NCBI GenBank assembly: GCA_002333145.1
Contig: DDBN01000107.1
Location: 3,566 to 10,232 of the forward strand
Source of the DNA: Moraxellaceae bacterium UBA2031
GTDB taxonomy: Bacteria > Pseudomonadota > Gammaproteobacteria > Pseudomonadales > Moraxellaceae
Length of the DNA stretch: 6,667 nucleotides
Reading direction: 5' to 3'
Numbering within the stretch: position 1 is the first letter of the stretch; the number at the start of each line of letters is the position of its first letter. Positions 1-6,667 of the stretch are shown in pieces. The notes under the pieces are model-generated. The model was given only the letters and a program-made list of their open reading frames with translations. It had not been told where the DNA came from and did not search any database. The position numbers were made by a program, and so were the translations under genes.

Positions 1-1323
1 GCGCAGCGCGTAATCGTTTACGCGAATAATGATTGGCCGGCCGGCATACCAGAGGCTACGACCAGCCTCCATAAGTGCATTAAGGCCTTCCACCCCGGCG
101 GCACCCTGACGGTGCGCGCACAAAACGCGGAACTGCAGAAACGCTGCAAATGCCGTGGCAGGATCACCTTGTTTCGCCACCTCTCGATAAGCGGCATAGC
201 CCTTATCCAATTGTGCCGGCAACTGAGCCACATGGCAGTGTGAGATATCCGGGCTGTTCACCAGTGCCTGCAGCAAAGCAGCGGCATCTCCTTCCCGTGC
301 GGCCCTGGCGGCCGTACCGATACCGCTGTCTGCAGCAAAACGATAACTGCGGGTCAGCTCAACACGGCACTCGGCTATTGGGCTGCTAAGAGCCTGCGGC
401 GCGATACTGACACCATAAGGAGCCAGTTGAGCACTGAGTTGATCGCTCATGCCCTGTGCAACACAGAGATCACCAAACACGCTGCCAGCCTCCACTGAGG
501 CCAATTGATCACGATCGCCAAGAAGAATAAGCCGAGAATCTGGCGGCAATGCCGATAAAACAGCGTGCATTAATGCAAGATCGATCATAGAGGCTTCGTC
601 AATGAGCAGCACATCGCAGGACAGTGGATTGCTCTCATCGTGACGATAGCGACCGGTATCGCCTTGTGCACCAAGCAGACGATGAAGGGTTTGCGCTTGC
701 TCGGGAATGGCCGCTTTCACATCATCCGAAACAGACAATTTCTCTTTAGCACCGCGAATAGATTCGGACAGGCGCTGTGCCGCCTTGCCTGTTGGTGCCG
801 CCAGCAGAATATGCAATGGCGTATCACCGGCCTGAGACTGCAGCAGGGCGAGCATTTTCACCACGGTGGTCGTTTTACCGGTACCTGGGCCACCGCTCAC
901 CAACGTCAGCGCTTTAAACTGCGCTAAGAGAACAGCCATACGCTGGCGGTCGGCCGGATCGCTCTCTGGAAACAAGGACTGTAGTTGCTCCTGTAAGGCA
1001 TCGGGGTTTTGTGGAGAGAGCATTTTCTCGGCACGCTGACGAAGCGACTGCGCCACTTCTTTTTCATGATCGTGATAACGCGCCAGATAAAATCGGCCAC
1101 TGTCTTCAAGAATAAAGGGGCAATAATCACCCTGCTTGCCAACCCAGCCAGTGGCATACCAGTCAGCGGCATTGGCAGCATCTACACGAATACAAACGTG
1201 GCCTGACTCAACAGCGGAATACAGTAATTCAATAGCGGCCTGAACATCCGATGGTAAATTCGGCGCTTCCCGCGACAGCCAGTTACGAGCCGACTGCATC
1301 AACGGAGATGTCATCATGTTCAT
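1..1323 (-). CDS. recD: RecD, exodeoxyribonuclease V alpha subunit (5' part, C-terminus outside window)
   Basis: RecD is the 5'-3' SF1B helicase of RecBCD. It leads on the 5'-ended strand and is needed for nuclease activity and Chi control. I translated 441 codons with no stop down to base 1; E. coli RecD is 608 residues, so about the last quarter is missing. Residues 1-115 form the small N-terminal domain that contacts RecC in the family (GHVCIRV 41-47, FYLARY 78-83). Helicase motifs are Walker A SGGPGTGKTTT (143-153, Lys150), Ia APTGKAAQRL (176-185), TLHRLLG (212-218), Walker B VLLIDEASM (238-246), III LLGDRDQLASVEAGSVFGD (267-285) and LTRSYRF (323-329). Then come VLCAHRQGAAGVEGLN (400-415) and WYAGRPIIIRVNDYALR (425-441), a block seen before motif V in RecD. 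Motifs V and VI lie past the window edge. The short N-terminus and position after recB mark it as RecD1, not free-standing RecD2. The start at 1321-1323 overlaps the recB stop and follows AGGAG. In-frame ATGs at 1315-1317 and 1312-1314 are poorer choices because their spacing is too long. Confidence 0.96.
   Translation of the reverse strand, partial: MNMMTSPLMQSARNWLSREAPNLPSDVQAAIELLYSAVESGHVCIRVDAANAADWYATGWVGKQGDYCPFILEDSGRFYLARYHDHEKEVAQSLRQRAEKMLSPQNPDALQEQLQSLFPESDPADRQRMAVLLAQFKALTLVSGGPGTGKTTTVVKMLALLQSQAGDTPLHILLAAPTGKAAQRLSESIRGAKEKLSVSDDVKAAIPEQAQTLHRLLGAQGDTGRYRHDESNPLSCDVLLIDEASMIDLALMHAVLSALPPDSRLILLGDRDQLASVEAGSVFGDLCVAQGMSDQLSAQLAPYGVSIAPQALSSPIAECRVELTRSYRFAADSGIGTAARAAREGDAAALLQALVNSPDISHCHVAQLPAQLDKGYAAYREVAKQGDPATAFAAFLQFRVLCAHRQGAAGVEGLNALMEAGRSLWYAGRPIIIRVNDYALR
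1320..1323 (-). other. recB/recD ATGA stop-start overlap
   Basis: On the minus strand the four bases ATGA hold both the recD start (ATG, 1323-1321) and the recB stop (TGA, 1322-1320). Such overlaps usually mean translational coupling: a ribosome ending on recB can restart on recD. This suits subunits needed in equal amounts. The overlap is read directly; the coupling is inferred. Confidence 0.9.
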
Positions 1324-4300
1324 GCCGACACTCCTGTCGCCACATTACTTCCGTGTTTCTTTCCACTCATAAGAGCATCCAGCGCTTCGATCAATTTGCG
1401 TGATGGCTTGCGTGCGTAAACACCGCGTGTTTCTGCCGCAATACCGCGCAGGAACAAGTAACGTACCCCGCCTATATCACGGTCATAATCGTAATCTGCT
1501 TTCACGGTTTTCAGGTGTCTATGCAGGGCCAGCACGTAGAGCCAGTACTGCAAGAAATAGTGCGAACCGGCCATGGCCTTTTCCATTCTCTCCTGCGTAT
1601 AGCTGCTCTCATCCGGGCCCAACCAGTTGGTCTTGTAATCGAGGACGTAATAGCGATCTTGGTGGCGATAGATAAGGTCGATAAAGCCTTTTAGATAACC
1701 TTGCAGCGTAGGGAAATCGAGTGCGGTAAGGGCATCACGATACCGTGGCAGAAGATCAGGCAATGACAGAAACTGCGCAGGTGAAAGTTGCTGTACGGGA
1801 TAAAGAAACTCCATTTCGGCACGGGCTGCATCCAGATAACCTAGGCGAGCGCCTTCTTCATCGAGTGGCGTTTCTAGTAACTGCACCAGCGTGGATTCCA
1901 CCAGTGGCAGCCAATCAAGCGGCAATGCATGTTGCTGCAAACGCTCGGTGATGACTGCCACATGATCGGCCAATGGATTACCCACACAATCTTCCAGCAC
2001 CGCGTGCCAGAACACCCCTGCATTGGCACCTTTCGGGAACGCATGAATACCTTGTGGCTCCTGCACTGCAGCAACCTCTACTGGCTCTTGTACATCGGAG
2101 TCATGATCCGGGCTTTCAGCCTTGCGCGAAACATCATGGGCACTTTCAGAGAGACCGGTAAAGCTGCTCACACGCCAGCGACGCAACAATGAACGGTTGA
2201 ATTCAGGAACCACAGTCGCGCATTCACTCGCACGCTCAGCAGGCATGGCATTAGAAGATACTTCTTCCGCTATCGATTCCCAGGCAAAGCCTTCCGGAAC
2301 TTTTTTGGCCACCCGCTCCAACGCCTCGGCATAATCGTCGTACTTAAAACGATCCAAATCACGCGTGAGCACATCCGCATCGGGCTCACCTTCAGTATTG
2401 CCACCCAGCAGCAACCAACTGAAAGGTGCGGTTTCACTGTCTCTGGCCCAGCCCCAAATACCATAGCAACGGTACTTGGCTCGCGTTAGTGCCACATAAA
2501 GCACGCGTAATTTTTCGGCCATGCGCTCGGTCTTCATGCGCATAGTGGCATGCACAAAGCCTTCGGAGCCGATATCCAGCAGGGAGTCTCCTCCAGAGCG
2601 GTACTCGGCACGATTGACATCATCTTTACGCGCCAACTTACCTTCCCAAAGAAAAGGGCAAAATACGATGGGATACTCAAGGCCCTTACTAACGTGAATA
2701 GTGAGCACCTGTACGCGCTCCGCATCACTTTCAAGGCGCAGCTGTGTATCTTCCGTTGTCTCCCTTTCGCGCACTTGCTCACGCAGCCAAGCCATCTGGC
2801 GCTCTGGTACCGGGTCGATATCCGCCTGTTGCTGCATGAGGGTGGCGAGGTGGCGCAAATTGGTGAGACGACGCTCACCATGGGAGCCACTTAATACCCG
2901 CTCATAAACGGTAAACGCTGCCAGCGTCTTCTCCCACATGGGCATAAAGCCATGGCTCAACCAAAGATCACGCGCTGCTAATAGTTGTTCGATCAGCGCC
3001 GACCAGCGTGCGTCATCCTCTTGATCGGCAAAGAGAGCCTCGATAGTGCCGCCCATTAAGGTAGAGATAAACGCCGCCTTGACTTGCCCTTCCCTGCCCG
3101 GCTCGGCAATTGCCTCAAGCATTGAAAGCATTTCACGCGCTTCATCAGTGGCAAATACAGAGTCCTGACTACGAATTACCGATGCCACGCCGGCCTCAGC
3201 CAATGCATCAACAATGGCACGGCCATCGTTATGCCTTGGAACCAGAACTGCAATGTCACCTGGGCGAAGTGGTTTATCGCCGATGACAATCTCGCCGCGT
3301 GCGGCCCCCAGAAGCAATCGAACTATTTCATTCACTGTGGTGGCAACACTGAAATGATGTGCCGTACCCTTGTCGAGTTTTTTTCCGTCATTAGGAGGCA
3401 GCAGCCAGCAATGAAAAGGCGGCTCATTAATCGACAGCTTACTTTCTGGCTCCACCGCATTAACATCGACAAAACTTAAGCGCGACAACAGAAAGGGATT
3501 AGAGTGATTCATAAACACATTGTTCACTGCTTTAACCAGCGCAGGTAGTGAGCGGCGATTTGTGTTCAGCGTGAAGCGTCCATTAGCATGCTCTCGGGCA
3601 CGCAAATAGGTAAAAATATCTGCGCCACGAAAGCTATAAATAGCCTGTTTCGGGTCGCCCACGAGATACAGCGGCAAACCCGCTTGACGATAGAGCCTAT
3701 CAAAGATACGGAACTGCAGTGGGTCCGTATCTTGAAACTCATCGATTAAGGCCACGCTGTAATTCTGACGGATACTATTGGCAATGGCTTCGTCTTCAAC
3801 TGCCTGCGCCAACAGCTCAAGTAGATCCTGATACGATAACAAGCCCTGTGACTTTTTATGGTCCAGCAAACCTTTGCGCACATCACCAATAATATCAGTG
3901 CGGAATTTTGAAACCAGCAGATCGGCGTTATCAAACCACTCCTGCAATGCTTCCCAGAAGGCGTGCCTTGGGGCACTGCCTTTCTTTTTCATGTGCTTAT
4001 CAAACTCGACTGGCGTCAAACGACGAACAGACTTTGTCAGGCTTGAGTCGTTCAGCAACCAAATTTTTAGCTCTTCAATAATATCGTCAAGGTACTTGTA
4101 GCTTTTCTCCGCACGGCTCAGACCATCGGCCTCACTTATATCCTTAATGATGGCTTCGTGGTCATTATTCCAGCGAGTACGAAGTGCAATTTTTCCCTCT
4201 CTCAGAGAATCAACATCACATGTCTTCTTTTTAGTATTCAGTTGCAAGTAAGGCTTAACCAGCAGCACCTCAATGTCACGCTGAATTACCTCTGGGGTGA

Positions 4301-4841
4301 CGGCACTCAGTCGCAGAAGCTCAGCTTGTAACGGGTCGTTGCAATAACGAATCCATGCTTCCTGTAACAGGCCCGGCAACCACTCACGCTCATCGGGTAC
4401 AATATCCGGCTCGCCCAGCAAGGCAGGCAACTGTGCTTCATTCAATACGCGCTGACAAAACCCATGAATGGTGAAGATCGCGGATTCATCAAAACGACGG
4501 ATACTTTCATTCAGTTTGATAAGCGCTTTTTCACGCGCATCATCAACGAATTTATCCAGCGCCCATTGGCAAAAGGGATCAACACTTTCACCCTGCAGCA
4601 GGGCGGTTTCTACATCCACCAGACGCCGGCGCAAGCGATCGCGCAGCTCTGCGGTAGCTGCCTTGGTGAATGTCACCACCAAGAGGCGATTGATAGTCTC
4701 GTCTGTTTCTAACAACAGACGGACATAAAGACCCGCAATGGTCCATGTCTTGCCAGTACCGGCACTGGCCTCAACCAGTTGCACACCCTGTAAAGGCAAG
4801 GAGTACAGGTCGAGTGGCTTCAGCACAATGTCATTTGTCAT
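1320..4841 (-). CDS. recB: RecB, exodeoxyribonuclease V beta subunit (helicase-nuclease), complete
   Basis: RecB is the 3'-5' SF1A helicase and only nuclease of RecBCD; after Chi it also loads RecA. The product is 1,173 residues, against 1,180 in E. coli. Helicase motifs in order are Walker A EASAGTGKT (24-32, Lys31), Ia TFTKAATAEL (57-66), FTIHGFCQR (123-131), Walker B LIDEFQDTD (365-373), III LVGDPKQAIYSFRGAD (393-408), IV NTNRRS (426-431), V TIHVSKGLEYP (714-724) and VI LRVLYVALTRAKY (778-790). After an acidic linker (about 905-940) comes the PD-(D/E)XK nuclease domain. It has GVFWH (His946), GFIDL (Asp1055), LDYK (Asp1068, Lys1070) and QYWLY (Gln1098, Tyr1102), equivalent to E. coli His956, Asp1067, Asp1080 and Lys1082. 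All catalytic positions are present. The frame is open to an ATG at 4898, but I chose the ATG at 4839-4841. It gives an N-terminus of family length (MTNDIVLKPLDLYSLPLQG) and overlaps the recC stop. The 19-residue extension is basic, unlike RecB, and would lie inside recC. Confidence 0.98.
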   Translation of the reverse strand: MTNDIVLKPLDLYSLPLQGVQLVEASAGTGKTWTIAGLYVRLLLETDETINRLLVVTFTKAATAELRDRLRRRLVDVETALLQGESVDPFCQWALDKFVDDAREKALIKLNESIRRFDESAIFTIHGFCQRVLNEAQLPALLGEPDIVPDEREWLPGLLQEAWIRYCNDPLQAELLRLSAVTPEVIQRDIEVLLVKPYLQLNTKKKTCDVDSLREGKIALRTRWNNDHEAIIKDISEADGLSRAEKSYKYLDDIIEELKIWLLNDSSLTKSVRRLTPVEFDKHMKKKGSAPRHAFWEALQEWFDNADLLVSKFRTDIIGDVRKGLLDHKKSQGLLSYQDLLELLAQAVEDEAIANSIRQNYSVALIDEFQDTDPLQFRIFDRLYRQAGLPLYLVGDPKQAIYSFRGADIFTYLRAREHANGRFTLNTNRRSLPALVKAVNNVFMNHSNPFLLSRLSFVDVNAVEPESKLSINEPPFHCWLLPPNDGKKLDKGTAHHFSVATTVNEIVRLLLGAARGEIVIGDKPLRPGDIAVLVPRHNDGRAIVDALAEAGVASVIRSQDSVFATDEAREMLSMLEAIAEPGREGQVKAAFISTLMGGTIEALFADQEDDARWSALIEQLLAARDLWLSHGFMPMWEKTLAAFTVYERVLSGSHGERRLTNLRHLATLMQQQADIDPVPERQMAWLREQVRERETTEDTQLRLESDAERVQVLTIHVSKGLEYPIVFCPFLWEGKLARKDDVNRAEYRSGGDSLLDIGSEGFVHATMRMKTERMAEKLRVLYVALTRAKYRCYGIWGWARDSETAPFSWLLLGGNTEGEPDADVLTRDLDRFKYDDYAEALERVAKKVPEGFAWESIAEEVSSNAMPAERASECATVVPEFNRSLLRRWRVSSFTGLSESAHDVSRKAESPDHDSDVQEPVEVAAVQEPQGIHAFPKGANAGVFWHAVLEDCVGNPLADHVAVITERLQQHALPLDWLPLVESTLVQLLETPLDEEGARLGYLDAARAEMEFLYPVQQLSPAQFLSLPDLLPRYRDALTALDFPTLQGYLKGFIDLIYRHQDRYYVLDYKTNWLGPDESSYTQERMEKAMAGSHYFLQYWLYVLALHRHLKTVKADYDYDRDIGGVRYLFLRGIAAETRGVYARKPSRKLIEALDALMSGKKHGSNVATGVSA
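1331..1335 (-). promoter_or_regulatory. Shine-Dalgarno sequence for recD, inside the end of recB
   Basis: The minus strand reads AGGAG seven bases before the recD ATG at 1321-1323. This is a near-ideal ribosome binding site at ideal spacing, and it lies within the last codons of recB. It favours the first of three clustered in-frame ATGs (1323, 1317, 1314) as the true start; the other two would need spacers of 13 and 16 nt. Its presence suggests recD can recruit ribosomes itself as well as use those finishing recB. This is inferred from sequence only. Confidence 0.8.
4838..4841 (-). other. recC/recB ATGA stop-start overlap with weak ribosome binding site
   Basis: The minus strand reads ATGA, combining the recB start (ATG, 4841-4839) with the recC stop (TGA, 4840-4838). 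The bases just upstream (minus strand GGACGGGATGGGCAAGCG before the ATG) are purine-rich but contain no AGGAG or GGAGG. recB translation therefore probably depends mainly on ribosomes arriving from recC. The junction also shows directly that no ptrA gene is inserted between recC and recB. The coupling is inferred. Confidence 0.85.
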
Positions 4842-6667
4842 CGCTTGCCCATCCCGTCCATTGTGGTCTTTATCGGTCCGTATAGGCGCTCGGCCCATTG
4901 TGTAAAACGCTCATCGCACGGGTCGGCATTACGCCAAAGCAGCTTTATCCAGGCATCCTCACAATCGCCCGTAGCATAATCACTGCCTTCCCACGTTTTA
5001 TGCGCATCATCGATATTCTGATTTTTGATGAACGCTGGCGACGCCCGGCGAAATAACGGTAAAGGCAAGCAAAGACCTTCTTTATAAGCAGCGGCAAAAG
5101 CGGCTAATGCCTGTGGCGCATTTGTTATCGGCTGAAAAGTAATTGTTTCTTTTAAACCAACAAGATAGCTGCACAGCTCCATACCCTCTGGCTTAGTGGC
5201 ACACAACAGCAGATGTGCAAAATAGAGACGGAGTACATCGGTAGCGTAAATATTGTTTTCCAGCGATACCCGTACCAATCCAGCACTTGTGACATCTTCC
5301 AGCATGCCGGTGAAAGTAACGCCATCCACTACCTCGTGCACACGCACAGGGTCGACTTCAGTCAGCTCTAATTCCATTACGCGCTGACGCACTTGCTCAA
5401 CCAACTCATCCTGCTCGCCGCACAGCTGCGCGCCCCAGACGCCAGAAGGCAGCAGCCCTTCAGCACGCAGTCCCTCAACTTTAGACTGATCTTTATCGTA
5501 CAAGCGCTGACGTAGCTCGCGTTGATCGGGAAGGTCGACGGGTTCCTCATCGGAGAGCACATCACTGGCATAGGGGATATGCACGCCCATCCGTTCACGC
5601 AGAAAGAACCGTTGCGGGTGTGCAATAAATCGCTCGAAGCGTTGCGGCGTGATAGATAGTAAATCGTCTGAAGGTGGCGGTAACGCTTCTTTGAATGCCG
5701 CTTCCTGCACTTCTACCTTTACTCCCGATAGCCCGCTCACCGCAGCAAATCGTGACGAGAAGGAAAACAGCTTTTCATCGCCAGAAAAGTAGCGAGGGCT
5801 GAAGGGCTGCAAGGCATGTTCTGTGTAAAAGCGCTGACGAAATGATTTTTCATCCGACACAGTGACGGTAGCGCGCACCTGATCCATCAGCTCAGCCAAC
5901 ACGGGAGATGGCGGGCGAACCGTGCCATCCACATCACTCAGGCCAACATAGCTAAGGTATAGCGTATTCCGCGCAGCCAGCATGGTTTCTAAAAACAAGT
6001 AACGGTCATCCTGACGACGCGAACGATCACCGGCGGCAGAATTTTCTGCCATCAAATCAAATGGCCACGGCTTTTGTTGGCGGGGAAACACACCATCGTC
6101 CATACCAAGCACTGCAATCATGTCAAACGGCAGACTGCGCATCGGCACCATGGCGCAAAAGGTCACGGCGCCGTGCAAAAATCCGCGACGACTTTCCAGT
6201 CCCTTTACTTGTCGATTTAACCAGCGCCGTATTACTGCAAACGGCTGAGCACCGGCTTCTGGTGCACGCTGGGCTTGATCGCGCAATTCCAGCACAGCAT
6301 CCCGTAAGTACTGCAAGGCATCTCGGCTTTCGTCCGTTTCGGCAAAGAATGCCTCAAGCAAACCATCCAGCGTATCGGCCCAGTCATTTAAAGGCCGTGC
6401 ATAAGCCAGACGCTCCTCCCACGCCAGCAGCGCCTCCAGCAGCAAAGCCAGACGCGCCATTACTTGGGCCTGACCTACGGAGAACACGGCCTGCAACGGC
6501 ACACGCCCGGAAAAACGAGAGTCATCACCCTTCGCCAACTCAGCCGGCAGAGCAAAACCAAGTTGCAGGCGGGCCAGCGCATCGCGCCACGTAATGGGAA
6601 TATCGGCAGGCAAGCCACGCTTTTCACGATCAGCAGCGTCACGACCCCAGCGCACATGCAGTTGCTC
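4838..6667 (-). CDS. recC: RecC, exodeoxyribonuclease V gamma subunit (3' part, N-terminus outside window)
   Basis: RecC is the non-catalytic scaffold of RecBCD. It splits the unwinding duplex with its pin, channels each strand to RecB or RecD, and reads Chi on the 3' strand. The frame is open to the right edge, giving 609 residues against about 1,120 for E. coli RecC, so roughly the C-terminal half is seen. An apparent GTG at 6653-6655 is an internal valine, not a start. Diagnostic blocks, numbered from the window edge, are MVPMRSLPF (about 173-181), LGMDDGVFPRQ (187-197) and GDRSRRQDDRYLFLE (213-227). They match my recollection of E. coli RecC (LMPMRSIPF, LGMNDGVYPRQ, GDRSRRDDDRYLFLE). The C-terminal part, starting around RFERFIAHPQRFFLRERMG, corresponds to the nuclease-like fold that lacks catalytic residues in this family. 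No DYK-type nuclease motif was seen. Most residues known to contact Chi lie in the missing N-terminal half. The stop codon (4838-4840) overlaps the recB start. Identification is firm; the 5' end and promoter are not visible. Confidence 0.96.
   Translation of the reverse strand, partial: EQLHVRWGRDAADREKRGLPADIPITWRDALARLQLGFALPAELAKGDDSRFSGRVPLQAVFSVGQAQVMARLALLLEALLAWEERLAYARPLNDWADTLDGLLEAFFAETDESRDALQYLRDAVLELRDQAQRAPEAGAQPFAVIRRWLNRQVKGLESRRGFLHGAVTFCAMVPMRSLPFDMIAVLGMDDGVFPRQQKPWPFDLMAENSAAGDRSRRQDDRYLFLETMLAARNTLYLSYVGLSDVDGTVRPPSPVLAELMDQVRATVTVSDEKSFRQRFYTEHALQPFSPRYFSGDEKLFSFSSRFAAVSGLSGVKVEVQEAAFKEALPPPSDDLLSITPQRFERFIAHPQRFFLRERMGVHIPYASDVLSDEEPVDLPDQRELRQRLYDKDQSKVEGLRAEGLLPSGVWGAQLCGEQDELVEQVRQRVMELELTEVDPVRVHEVVDGVTFTGMLEDVTSAGLVRVSLENNIYATDVLRLYFAHLLLCATKPEGMELCSYLVGLKETITFQPITNAPQALAAFAAAYKEGLCLPLPLFRRASPAFIKNQNIDDAHKTWEGSDYATGDCEDAWIKLLWRNADPCDERFTQWAERLYGPIKTTMDGMGKR

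Noticed and set aside
924..1181. A minus-strand 85-codon frame within the start of recD, which could suggest that recD is broken.
   Set aside because: Direct translation of the frame beginning at 1323 is uninterrupted to base 1 and carries all expected RecD motifs. The short frame is an out-of-frame shadow.
2550..2894. Overlapping plus- and minus-strand frames of about 115 codons inside recB.
   Set aside because: They lie across RecB helicase motif V and its flanks in the wrong frames. They show no protein-family signature and are explained by the recB codon pattern.
4842..4898. A longer recB starting at the upstream ATG at 4896-4898.
   Set aside because: It would add a basic 19-residue stretch not typical of RecB and would overlap recC by about 60 bases. 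The ATG at 4841 gives the expected length and a stop-start overlap matching the recB/recD junction.
6061..6594. A 177-codon plus-strand open frame antisense to recC, rich in Pro, Ala and His.
   Set aside because: The opposite strand is clearly coding recC with family motifs. The antisense product has low-complexity composition typical of a shadow frame and no recognisable domain or ribosome binding site.
1..6667. Possible E. coli-type Chi sites (GCTGGTGG or its complement).
   Set aside because: None was seen when scanning by eye; near matches such as CCACCAGT at about 1896-1903 do not fit. Chance expectation in a window this short is below one, so absence says nothing about this organism's Chi.
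1..6667. An AddAB-type or defence-linked helicase-nuclease rather than housekeeping RecBCD.
   Set aside because: A RecC with its hallmark motifs, a RecB nuclease and a RecD1 in tandem are diagnostic of RecBCD. No iron-sulphur cysteine pattern of AddB and no accessory defence gene is present.

Overview
The window is a gap-free stretch of the minus strand carrying a RecBCD (exonuclease V) operon, transcribed right to left in the order recC - recB - recD. The 3' 609 codons of recC (4838-6667), a complete recB (1320-4841) and the 5' 441 codons of recD (1-1323) are present. recC is cut by the right edge of the window and recD by the left edge. No frameshift or internal stop was found in any of the three. 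There is no intergenic DNA, RNA gene, mobile element, CRISPR array or phage gene. The plus-strand open frames are antisense shadows of these genes.

The three products form one heterotrimeric helicase-nuclease that processes double-strand DNA ends. RecB (SF1A, 3'-5' motor plus the single nuclease domain) and RecD (SF1B, 5'-3' motor) unwind the duplex together. RecC splits the strands and scans the 3' strand for Chi, after which RecB loads RecA. All helicase motifs of RecB, its nuclease catalytic residues and the first RecD motifs are intact, so the locus looks fully functional.

Both gene junctions are ATGA overlaps, in which the start codon of the next gene shares bases with the stop codon of the previous one. 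This implies translational coupling. The recD start has a strong Shine-Dalgarno sequence (AGGAG, 7 nt spacer), while the recB start has only a weak purine-rich leader. No ptrA (pitrilysin) gene lies between recC and recB, unlike the Escherichia coli order recC-ptrA-recB-recD.

The protein types (RecBCD with a RecD1-class RecD, rather than AddAB or RecD2) and the compact recCBD order suggest a gammaproteobacterium outside the Enterobacterales, perhaps a Pseudomonas/Cellvibrio-like lineage. GC content is near 50% by eye. The genus cannot be fixed from this window. I found no evidence of a new system here. The observations below concern operon architecture and expression of a known one.
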